From Armatimonadetes bacterium UBA5829 (lineage in GTDB: Bacteria > Armatimonadota > UBA5829), in assembly GCA_002431715.1 (NCBI GenBank), contig DJHI01000120.1, positions 9,527 to 15,918 of the forward strand: DNA of 6,392 bases. The letters are read 5' to 3'. The notes under the pieces were generated by a model. It worked only from the letters and a program-made list of their open reading frames with translations. It was not told where the DNA came from and searched no databases. The first letter of the stretch is position 1. Each line of letters opens with the position of its first letter. A program made the position numbers and the translations under genes. Shown in pieces: positions 1-5,024 of this stretch.

Positions 1-699
1 TACGGCGTGCCGGACCACCATCCCATCTATGAAACCGATGATATAATTGGCGTAGGAGATTACGGCCAGGCAAAGATCGAGGCGGAGGCTGTCTGCAGTG
101 AGTATCGGGCAAAGGGTCTATGCGTGCCGGTGCTGCGCCCGAAGTCGTTTATAGGCCCAGAGCGGCTCGGTGTTTTCGCGCTGCTTTATGATTGGGCGAA
201 TGACGGCAGGGGCTTCCCACTTCTCGGCAATGGTAGGAATCGATATCAGCTTCTGGATGTTGAGGATCTCTGTGACGCCATATGGGCATGCCTGACTCTA
301 CCATGCGATCAAGTAAATGATGTGTTTAATATCGGCGCTGCCGAGTTCGATACCATGAAAAACGACTTCCAAGCAGTCCTTGACTACGCCGGTCATGGCA
401 AAAAGATAAGGTGTATACCGGCAGGTCCGGCGGTGGCGATGCTGAAGCTGTTGGAGAAGCTCAAGCTCTCACCGCTTTATAAATGGGTCTATGATACGGC
501 TTCGACCGATTCTTTTGTCTCCATCGAGAAAGCGCAGGCAGTACTCGGGTTTGCGCCGAAGTACTCGAACAAGGATGCCCTGATCCGCAACTATAAGTGG
601 TATCTCGATAACCTGTCGAGTTTTGCTAATACCAGCGGCATATCTCACCGAGTGCCGTGGAGCCAGGGAATACTCAGAATCGCCAAGAAATTCTTTTAG
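1..699 (+). CDS. NAD-dependent sugar-nucleotide epimerase/dehydratase (extended SDR), 5'-truncated by window edge
   Basis: This is the C-terminal 232 residues of an extended short-chain dehydrogenase/reductase. The frame is open from base 1, so the GTG at 7 is internal and the Rossmann glycine motif lies outside the window. The catalytic YxxxK signature is visible as YGQAK (Y21, K25 counted from base 1). Next come LRPKSFIGPERLG, which fits the conserved substrate-loop region after the active site, and LLDVEDLCDAI, which matches the 'v.DvadA' element of NDP-sugar epimerases. FNIGA around residue 109 is another family hallmark, and the C-terminal SIEKAQAVLGFAPKYS segment is typical of UDP-glucose 4-epimerase-like proteins. 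Such enzymes epimerise, dehydrate or reduce the sugar of an NDP-sugar in the cytoplasm. The exact substrate cannot be read here. Its tail-to-tail neighbour hldD suggests an envelope-polysaccharide context. The stop codon overlaps that of hldD. Confidence is high for the family and low for the substrate. Confidence 0.9.
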   Translation, partial: YGVPDHHPIYETDDIIGVGDYGQAKIEAEAVCSEYRAKGLCVPVLRPKSFIGPERLGVFALLYDWANDGRGFPLLGNGRNRYQLLDVEDLCDAIWACLTLPCDQVNDVFNIGAAEFDTMKNDFQAVLDYAGHGKKIRCIPAGPAVAMLKLLEKLKLSPLYKWVYDTASTDSFVSIEKAQAVLGFAPKYSNKDALIRNYKWYLDNLSSFANTSGISHRVPWSQGILRIAKKFF

Positions 700-1640
700 G
701 CTTTCCAGCGCTCCACGCACCGCGCGATGCCGTCCTCAAGCGATGTGAATGGCTTATCGTAACCGAGTTTCCGCAGGCTCGTCAGGACGGCTTCGGTGAA
801 GCTCTGGTATTTGCCTCGAATGCTCTCCGGCATCGGCACGTATTCGATCGAACCTTTGCCGAGAATAGAGATAAGCGTTTTTGCGATGTCGTTGAAGCTG
901 CGGCTTTCGCCGGTGCCGCAGTTCACAATGCCTTTTCGCACCGGTCCTCCTGCAAAGAAAAGGTTTACCTCGACCACGTCTCCGACAAACACGAAGTCTC
1001 TGCGCTGCTCGCCGTCGCTGTAGCCGCCTGAGCCTTCGAAGAGCCGCGCCTTATCGATGTCTTGCAGCTGCCGGTAGAGTTGGTAGATCATCGAGGCCAT
1101 ATTGCCTTTATGAGTTTCTTTTGGACCATAGACGTTAAAGTAGCGTAAACCCACCACAGTCGATTTCGCGCTCGGCAGGATGCGGCGTATGTATTGATCC
1201 AACACCAGCTTGGAGTAACCGTAAACATTAAGAGGTCTTTCAAATTCGGGACTTTCCCGAAATGTTTCTCCGCTGCCGTAGGTCGCTGCACTGGAGGCAT
1301 AGACAAATGGAACAGCATTATCGAGAGCATAGTGGAGTATTGCCTTAGAAAACGTGAAGTTATTCTCCATCATAAAGCGGCCATCGGTTTCCATCGTATC
1401 CGTGCAGGCGCCTTGGTGTAATACGGCTTTTATATCATTCGACAGCTTTCCGGCGGATAGCAAGTGTAAGAACTCGTCTCGGTCGTAGTAGTCGGCTATT
1501 TGGCAATCGCAGAGGTTTTTATATCTTTCGTCGCCTTTGCCGATAGAATCTACAACTATAATATCCGTGATCCCTTTATTGTTAAGTTCGCTGACGATCT
1601 GACTTCCGATGAATCCAGACCCTCCGGTAACTATATACAT
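696..1640 (-). CDS. hldD: ADP-L-glycero-D-manno-heptose 6-epimerase
   Basis: The protein interconverts ADP-D-glycero- and ADP-L-glycero-beta-D-manno-heptose, the last step of heptose precursor synthesis for LPS inner core, in the cytoplasm with bound NAD(P). The 314-residue product closely matches the E. coli HldD length (310). Visible motifs are the nucleotide-binding GGSGFIG (residues 6-12), HQGACTDTMETDG (75-87), YASSAATYGSG (114-124), the catalytic pair Y140/K144 in NVYGYSK, RYFNVYGPKETHKGN (166-180, with K178 at the position of the second E. coli catalytic lysine), LFEGS (200-204), RRDFVFVGDV (213-222) and KYQSFTEA (277-284). A start at 1685 would be possible, but 1640 is preferred. The family begins exactly at MYIVTGG, a strong Shine-Dalgarno sits just upstream, and the inferred transcription start lies between 1640 and 1685. 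The gene appears monocistronic and ends in a four-base overlap with the convergent epimerase gene. Confidence 0.96.
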   Translation of the reverse strand: MYIVTGGSGFIGSQIVSELNNKGITDIIVVDSIGKGDERYKNLCDCQIADYYDRDEFLHLLSAGKLSNDIKAVLHQGACTDTMETDGRFMMENNFTFSKAILHYALDNAVPFVYASSAATYGSGETFRESPEFERPLNVYGYSKLVLDQYIRRILPSAKSTVVGLRYFNVYGPKETHKGNMASMIYQLYRQLQDIDKARLFEGSGGYSDGEQRRDFVFVGDVVEVNLFFAGGPVRKGIVNCGTGESRSFNDIAKTLISILGKGSIEYVPMPESIRGKYQSFTEAVLTSLRKLGYDKPFTSLEDGIARCVERWKA

Positions 1641-1647
1641 ACGCTTA

Positions 1648-1658
1648 TCCCTTCTCCC
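1648..1658 (-). promoter_or_regulatory. Ribosome binding site that fixes the hldD start
   Basis: On the minus strand GGGAGAAGGGA ends seven bases before the ATG at 1640. No comparable purine run precedes the upstream in-frame ATG at 1685, so this site supports the shorter, family-length HldD. Confidence 0.75.
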
Positions 1659-1676
1659 ATATGGTGCAGTATCACG

Positions 1677-1705
1677 ATTATACATAACGTATTACTGTCT
1701 GTCCA
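1677..1705 (-). promoter_or_regulatory. Sigma-70-type promoter for hldD
   Basis: Read on the minus strand, TGGACA (1705-1700) and a perfect TATAAT (1682-1677) are separated by exactly 17 bases. The -35 box matches TTGACA at five of six positions. Transcription would begin near 1670, giving a leader of about 30 bases with the Shine-Dalgarno in it. This is inference from consensus match only. Confidence 0.7.
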
Positions 1706-1753
1706 GGTAAATACGCTGCATAGAGTCTAAAAGTTTGAAAGTCTGAAAGGTCT

Positions 1754-1765
1754 ATTAGCGCTAAT
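1754..1765. promoter_or_regulatory. Perfect 12-bp palindrome, possible operator
   Basis: ATTAGCGCTAAT is a complete dyad with no spacer, located in the divergent region between hldD and the PHP-domain gene. It is 13 bases before the GTG at 1779 and 40 before the ATG at 1806. Its placement would suit a dimeric repressor acting on the rightward gene, whose promoter I could not identify. It also lies upstream of the hldD -35 box. The regulator is unknown and the role is inferred from symmetry and position. Confidence 0.35.
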
Positions 1766-1805
1766 TTTCTGATGACAAGTGATTGCTTCTGCTGATATAC
1801 TTGCA

Positions 1806-2624
1806 ATGAATGAGGTGCAGCCATTGATTCATTACAAAAAGCCTGATAAATCCATTCGAGAATGCAAATATAAGTGGTTCGATACTTGGGATCGCATGGT
1901 TAATTGTGCCCTAAGATGCGTGGGAACGCCGGATATCCATATCGGTCCGGGCGAAGTGGCGATGGATCTCCACATCCACAGCCTGTTTTCTCACTGTTCC
2001 ATATCTCAGCCTGAAGATGTTATCCTTCGATGTGTTAAGTTGGGCCTTGGTGGAGTCTGTATTATGGATCACAATGATATTCGCGGGTCCGTCGACGCAG
2101 CAGCTTGCGCTGAAGACTTAAAACGCCGAAGGCTCATCCCTGAGGAATTCATAGTGATTCCCGGGGTCGAGATAAACAGCAATTCGGGACATATCGGCGC
2201 GCTTTTTGTTGATCAAGCTTTTCCACAGGGCCTAAGCCCCGAAGAAACGGTGCGCCTGGTTCACGAATCAGGCGGGCTGGCAATCGCGGTTCATCCATAC
2301 CATTCCACCGGCATAAAGGATGCTGTTTTCGATGTGCCGTTCGATGCGGTTGAAGTGGAGTGCGGAGCTGTTTTCGGAGCCAAGCTGGTCAAACAAAACT
2401 GTGACCTTGCTCATGACTCCAGGTTTGCCGACATGGCCAAATTCGGCACCAGCGATGCTCATTACATAAATGGAATAGGCACATGCTATACAGTAATGGA
2501 ATTACAGGAGCCTACTATTGAAGCGGCAAGAGAGGCTATAGAGAACGGCCGATGTTCGGCACGTAGTTCCAAGCCGTGTATTAGAATGCGGAAACTATTA
2601 GGTGGCTTCAGCAAGCTTGATTGA
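1806..2624 (+). CDS. PHP-domain metal-dependent phosphoesterase
   Basis: This is a 272-residue protein with the polymerase-and-histidinol-phosphatase fold, which hydrolyses phosphoesters with a two- or three-metal centre. Counted from the ATG at 1806, the metal motifs are DLHIHS (D54, H56, H58), IMDHND (D88, H89), PGVEI (E122), VHPYH (H163) and GTSDAHY (D217, H219). All the usual ligands are therefore present and it should be active. The substrate cannot be read; known relatives act on 3',5'-nucleoside bisphosphates, oligonucleotides or histidinol phosphate. About 53 residues precede the first metal motif (KYKWFDTWDRM and so on), whereas many stand-alone PHP proteins begin directly at it. The start is uncertain: GTG 1779, ATG 1806 and ATG 1896 are all in frame and none has a good Shine-Dalgarno; TGA at 1773 closes the frame upstream. 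The gene stands alone, with a palindrome upstream and a riboswitch leader downstream. Confidence 0.88.
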   Translation: MNEVQPLIHYKKPDKSIRECKYKWFDTWDRMVNCALRCVGTPDIHIGPGEVAMDLHIHSLFSHCSISQPEDVILRCVKLGLGGVCIMDHNDIRGSVDAAACAEDLKRRRLIPEEFIVIPGVEINSNSGHIGALFVDQAFPQGLSPEETVRLVHESGGLAIAVHPYHSTGIKDAVFDVPFDAVEVECGAVFGAKLVKQNCDLAHDSRFADMAKFGTSDAHYINGIGTCYTVMELQEPTIEAAREAIENGRCSARSSKPCIRMRKLLGGFSKLD

Positions 2625-2692
2625 CAAAAAACCCGTACAAACATCAGCAGCACCTCCGACGTGTGCGTGGCACAACTTATGTGGCTAACCTA

Positions 2693-2884
2693 TAGAGGAG
2701 ACCGATACTGGCAAACCCGTTGAAAGACGGGGACGCAAAGCTAAGAGCCTAAGGCCAAGAGGCTAGGGTGGTCTGGCTGCCGAAGCTCCGGGCGTCGCAT
2801 AATCAGGAATGCCGCTGTAGTTGAGCGTTGAGCGGCGAGGCAATGCGCCCAAGGACGGCTGATTGTACGGAAAGGCTCCTCTAA
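2693..2884 (+). other. Composite structured leader RNA containing the riboswitch
   Basis: An exact 8-bp pairing, TAGAGGAG (2693-2700) with CTCCTCTA (2877-2884), could close a 192-base domain. Inside, after the riboswitch, lie GGGCG (2790-2794) with CGCCC (2846-2850) and a perfect GCCGCT/AGCGGC hairpin (2811-2816/2831-2836, 14-base loop). AATCAG (2801-2806) can also pair with CTGATT (2859-2864), crossing the 2790/2846 stem and thus forming a possible pseudoknot. I recognise only the riboswitch part. The remaining about 95 bases could be its expression platform or a separate RNA domain. No protein-coding gene is visible in 2625-3067. Confidence 0.4.
2703..2785 (+). promoter_or_regulatory. Cyclic di-GMP-I (GEMM-I) riboswitch
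   Basis: The conserved GEMM-I core is plainly present. GGCAAACC (2710-2717) leads into a stem CCCGTT/GACGGG capped by a GAAA tetraloop (2722-2725), followed by GGACGCAAAGC (2731-2741), the hallmark joining sequence. A second stem pairs AGCCT (2746-2750) with AGGCT (2760-2764) and contains CCTAAG, a plausible receptor strand for the tetraloop. The aptamer closes with GGCTGCCGAA, where TGCC (2778-2781) pairs back to GGCA (2710-2713). The G in GGCAAAC that contacts the ligand is retained, favouring c-di-GMP over c-AMP-GMP. The aptamer binds the second messenger and switches a downstream structure. It points rightward toward the acyl-CoA dehydrogenase gene about 280 bases away. Recognition is from the remembered consensus and was not scored with a covariance model. 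Confidence 0.88.
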
Positions 2885-2888
2885 AATT

Positions 2889-2920
2889 ACGGCGCCGGAG
2901 AAGGCTGACTCCGGCGCCGT
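2889..2920 (+). terminator. Perfect 12-bp GC-rich hairpin, likely attenuator/terminator of the riboswitch leader
   Basis: ACGGCGCCGGAG (2889-2900) and CTCCGGCGCCGT (2909-2920) pair without mismatch around an 8-base loop. It begins five bases after the 3' strand of the 2693/2877 stem, where an expression platform would be expected. The following bases are TCCCC, not a T run, so it is not a textbook intrinsic terminator. It could be a Rho-assisted or pausing hairpin, or simply a stable RNA fold. Confidence 0.5.
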
Positions 2921-2949
2921 TCCCCTGTACGGTTCACTCGAGAAGGACA

Positions 2950-2979
2950 TTCCCAACCAGGCGTATAATAATGTATAAT
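2950..2979 (+). promoter_or_regulatory. Candidate second promoter with twin TATAAT boxes for the acyl-CoA dehydrogenase gene
   Basis: Two perfect TATAAT hexamers (2964-2969, 2974-2979) lie ten bases apart. TTCCCA (2950-2955, four of six matches to TTGACA) sits 18 bases before the second; the first has no good -35. Initiation near 2986 would give a leader of about 80 bases that excludes the riboswitch. This would make a c-di-GMP-independent transcript possible. Prediction from consensus only. Confidence 0.45.
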
Positions 2980-2985
2980 ACAACC

Positions 2986-3056
2986 CGGCACGGCCACGAA
3001 GGCGTGCCGAAACTGATGTACGGGTGTAGGCCATAAGGCCCCGATTCGCAGGAGGG
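2986..3056 (+). promoter_or_regulatory. Folded 5' leader and Shine-Dalgarno of the acyl-CoA dehydrogenase gene
   Basis: CGGCAC-G-GCC (2986-2995) pairs with GGC-GTGCCG (3001-3009), a 9-bp stem with a one-base bulge. GGCC-ATAA-GGCC (3029-3040) forms a small second hairpin ten bases before the Shine-Dalgarno AGGAGGG (3050-3056). The ATG follows the Shine-Dalgarno after 11 bases, a slightly long but usable spacing. No ligand class is recognised for these hairpins. Confidence 0.45.
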
Positions 3057-3067
3057 ACAATAATATA

Positions 3068-4234
3068 ATGTTGAATTATTTTCTGACTGAAGAGCAGCAA
3101 TTTATGAAAGACGTGGCGAAGGAGATCGCCGTTAAGAAGATCAAGCCGGTGAGCGCGCATCACGATGAGACAGGCGAGTTTCCCTGGGAGATCGTGAAGG
3201 CTATAGCAGAAGCCGATCTTTTCCGTGTCTTCATTCCTGATGAATACGGCGGGATGGCCGGCGACAGCGCCATCATGAATATGTGCGTGGTAACAGAAGA
3301 GCTAAGTAAAGTCGATGGCGGTATCTCTCTTGCATTTGCTGCCACAGGGCTTGGCACCTTCCCGATTCTCGTTTCGGCATCCGACGAGCAGAAGAAGAAG
3401 TGGCTGCCTAGAATAGCCGACGGAACCATTGCAGCATTTGGTCTTACCGAAGCTAACGCAGGCTCTGACGTTGCAGGAATGCAGACCAGAGCGGTCGAAG
3501 ACGGCGACAGCTTCATTATCAACGGAACCAAGCAGTGGATCACCAACGGCGGCGAGGCCGATATCTATTCAGTCTTTGCGGTGACCGATCCTGATAGAGG
3601 CCCTAGAGGCGTGAGCTGCTTCGTGGTTGAGAAGGGCACCGAGGGCTTCAGCTTCGGCAAGAAGGAAGACAAGATGGGCATTCGCGCTTCCGCTACCCGC
3701 GAGTTGGTCTTCCAGGACTGCCGCGTACCCAAGGAAAACATGATCGGCAGGCGAGGAACCGGTTTCTTCACCGCTATGAAGACATTTGATCAGTCCCGTC
3801 CGGGTGTTGCCGCTCAGGCGTTAGGAATCGCTTCCGGTGCTCTTGAGCTTTCAGTCGATTACTCCCGCGAACGTGTTCAGTTCGGTCAGCCGATCTCAGC
3901 CAACCAGGGTCTGAGATTCATGCTCGCCGATATGGCTATGAAGGTCGAAAGCGCCAGAGCCCTGGTTTACTCTGTTGCAAGATGGATCGATTCCCATCCA
4001 GATGAGAAAACTACCGCCTATTCTGCTATGGCGAAGTGTTGGGCGTCCGATATAGCGATGGAAGTCACAACCAACGCGGTGCAGGTCTTCGGCGGATACG
4101 GCTATATGAAAGAGTATCCGGTCGAGAAGATGATGCGCGACGCCAAGATCACCCAGATCTACGAAGGTACCAACCAGATTCAGCGCGATGAGATCGGCCG
4201 CGGACTGGTCGCAGAGGCCGCGAGGAAGAAATAA
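3068..4234 (+). CDS. Acyl-CoA dehydrogenase, short-chain/butyryl-CoA type
   Basis: This complete 388-residue FAD enzyme introduces the alpha,beta double bond in an acyl-CoA and passes electrons to electron-transfer flavoprotein in the cytoplasm. An N-terminal helical domain (about 1-120) includes LTEEQQFMKDVAKEI. The first family signature FGLTEANAGSD is at 124-134 and QWITNGG at 156-162. The C-terminal helical domain carries FGQPISANQGLRFMLADMA (272-290) and the second signature QVFGGYGYMKEYPVEKMMRD (339-358). E366 in IYEGTNQIQR is the expected catalytic base. Length and this glutamate position match short- or medium-chain and butyryl-CoA dehydrogenases rather than isovaleryl or long-chain types, but chain length cannot be fixed from sequence. 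No etfAB, thiolase or hydratase gene adjoins it. Regulation may come from the upstream c-di-GMP riboswitch leader and a nearer promoter. No clear terminator follows; the RAYT repeat begins 18 bases downstream. Confidence 0.96.
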   Translation: MLNYFLTEEQQFMKDVAKEIAVKKIKPVSAHHDETGEFPWEIVKAIAEADLFRVFIPDEYGGMAGDSAIMNMCVVTEELSKVDGGISLAFAATGLGTFPILVSASDEQKKKWLPRIADGTIAAFGLTEANAGSDVAGMQTRAVEDGDSFIINGTKQWITNGGEADIYSVFAVTDPDRGPRGVSCFVVEKGTEGFSFGKKEDKMGIRASATRELVFQDCRVPKENMIGRRGTGFFTAMKTFDQSRPGVAAQALGIASGALELSVDYSRERVQFGQPISANQGLRFMLADMAMKVESARALVYSVARWIDSHPDEKTTAYSAMAKCWASDIAMEVTTNAVQVFGGYGYMKEYPVEKMMRDAKITQIYEGTNQIQRDEIGRGLVAEAARKK

Positions 4235-4251
4235 CATATCCGCACTATCGA

Positions 4252-4399
4252 TGTAGGGATGGAAAGCATTTGCCGATTATGTTCGTGTGGCGATTAGGCT
4301 TCAACGTGAATGCTTCATCTGTCGCGCTTTCGGGCGAAGCAATTGCAGCTAATATTGAATGGCTACAGAAAGATCGAAGGCAATTGCTTCGCCCCTACA
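4252..4399 (+). repeat. Upstream BIME-like palindromic unit (two hairpins)
   Basis: The 148-bp unit is bounded by TGTAGGG (4252-4258) and its inverse CCCTACA (4393-4399). Hairpin A pairs GATGGAAAGCATT (4258-4270) imperfectly with AATGCTTCATC (4309-4319). Hairpin B is a perfect 15-bp dyad, GGGCGAAGCAATTGC (4332-4346) and GCAATTGCTTCGCCC (4380-4394), around a 33-base loop. GTAG occurs at the outer foot on each strand (4253-4256; CTAC at 4395-4398), the arrangement of two inverted REPs. The ATG assigned to the transposase (4359) lies inside loop B. Confidence 0.8.
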
Positions 4400-5009
4400 A
4401 TTAGGTGATGCATGTGATGGTGGTCTAGTGGATAATCAAAAGCTGCCAAGCAGAAAATCTATCAGACTGAATGATTATGATTATCGCCAACCAGGTGCAT
4501 ATTTCATTACAATCTGCACCTTTAAGAAATGGCAAATTTTTGGATCGATATCAGAAGGTAAAATCTCACTCTCGCAAGCTGGATTGATTGTTGAAAAATG
4601 CTGGCATACACTACCTAGCCATTTCCCCAATATCCTCATAGATGCCTTCATTGTAATGCCTAACCATCTCCACGGTATCATCATACTCAATGAAAGTGGA
4701 CAAAACTGTAGGGGTGAAGCATTTGCCCCACAGAGTTCAGACAACATATCAATCATAGGAGCAAATGCTTCACCCGAATCACATTTCGCAACTGGTACTT
4801 CTTCAGGTTCTATCTCTGCAATCATACAGAACTTCAAGTCAAATACCGCACGCCGTATAAATGCAACAAACGCAACAAAAGGCAACGTAGTCTGGCAGCG
4901 GAACTTTTATGAGCATGTGATCCGAAATTATAAATCTCTAGATGAAATTCGTGAATACATATTAGGGAATCCTTGGAACTGGCTTAATGATAAATACTAT
5001 AGTAGGTGA
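4359..5009 (+). CDS. REP-associated tyrosine transposase (RAYT, IS200/Y1-related)
   Basis: The 216-residue protein belongs to the Y1 HUH transposase superfamily. These enzymes cut and join single-stranded DNA at REP hairpins through a covalent 5'-phosphotyrosine. The family N-terminus is RKSIRLNDYDYRQPGAYFITICT (32-54). The HUH motif is HLH (103-105) in VMPNHLHGIIIL, and the probable catalytic tyrosine is Y184 in WQRNFYEHVIRN, followed by SLDEIREYILGNPWNW (193-208), typical of RAYTs. The fold appears intact. Residues 117-139 (RGEAFAP...GANASP) are translated from a REP-like palindrome placed between the HUH strand and the next helix. Residues 8-14 (AIASPLQ) come from the flanking repeat. The ATG at 4359 has no Shine-Dalgarno; GTG at 4428, after GATGGTGG, would remove the repeat-derived N-terminus and give 193 residues, closer to the start of family homology. 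It is the only gene of the element, with matching repeats on both sides. Confidence 0.88.
   Translation: MATERSKAIASPLQLGDACDGGLVDNQKLPSRKSIRLNDYDYRQPGAYFITICTFKKWQIFGSISEGKISLSQAGLIVEKCWHTLPSHFPNILIDAFIVMPNHLHGIIILNESGQNCRGEAFAPQSSDNISIIGANASPESHFATGTSSGSISAIIQNFKSNTARRINATNATKGNVVWQRNFYEHVIRNYKSLDEIREYILGNPWNWLNDKYYSR
4708..4775 (+). repeat. REP-like palindrome inside the RAYT coding sequence
   Basis: GTAGGGGTGAAGCATTTGC (from 4708) has the same foot and arm as hairpin A of the flanking units. Its 15-base arm GGGTGAAGCATTTGC (4712-4726) pairs perfectly with GCAAATGCTTCACCC (4761-4775) across 34 bases. The whole insertion is in frame and free of stops, adding about 23 residues at a surface-loop position. 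It carries GTAG at the left foot only. Confidence 0.85.
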
Positions 5010-5024
5010 TATATACTGATCATC

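Noticed and set aside
1640..1685. Upstream ATG at 1685 as hldD start (15 extra residues).
   Set aside because: It would lie upstream of the predicted transcription start, lacks a Shine-Dalgarno, and HldD proteins begin directly at the MYIVTGG strand.
1767..1778. CTGATGA, the hammerhead ribozyme core sequence, before the PHP gene.
   Set aside because: No GAAA partner strand or enclosing stems at suitable distance.
2621..2626. Perfect TTGACA at the end of the PHP gene as a -35 for the riboswitch.
   Set aside because: No acceptable -10 hexamer at 16-18 bases downstream. A weaker GTGGCA (2667-2672) to TATAGA (2691-2696) pair fits position better but is only marginal.
2864..3023. Three direct copies of TGTACGG (2864, 2926, 3017).
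   Set aside because: More than expected for a 7-mer in this short region, but spacing is irregular and copies fall in different structural contexts; no mechanism supported.
2971..3036. A 21-codon frame (MYNTTRHGHEG...) in the leader of the acyl-CoA dehydrogenase gene, part of a longer TTG-started frame from 2863.
   Set aside because: No Shine-Dalgarno, the ATG overlaps the twin TATAAT boxes, and most of the frame is explained by the hairpin at 2986-3009. Treated as chance.
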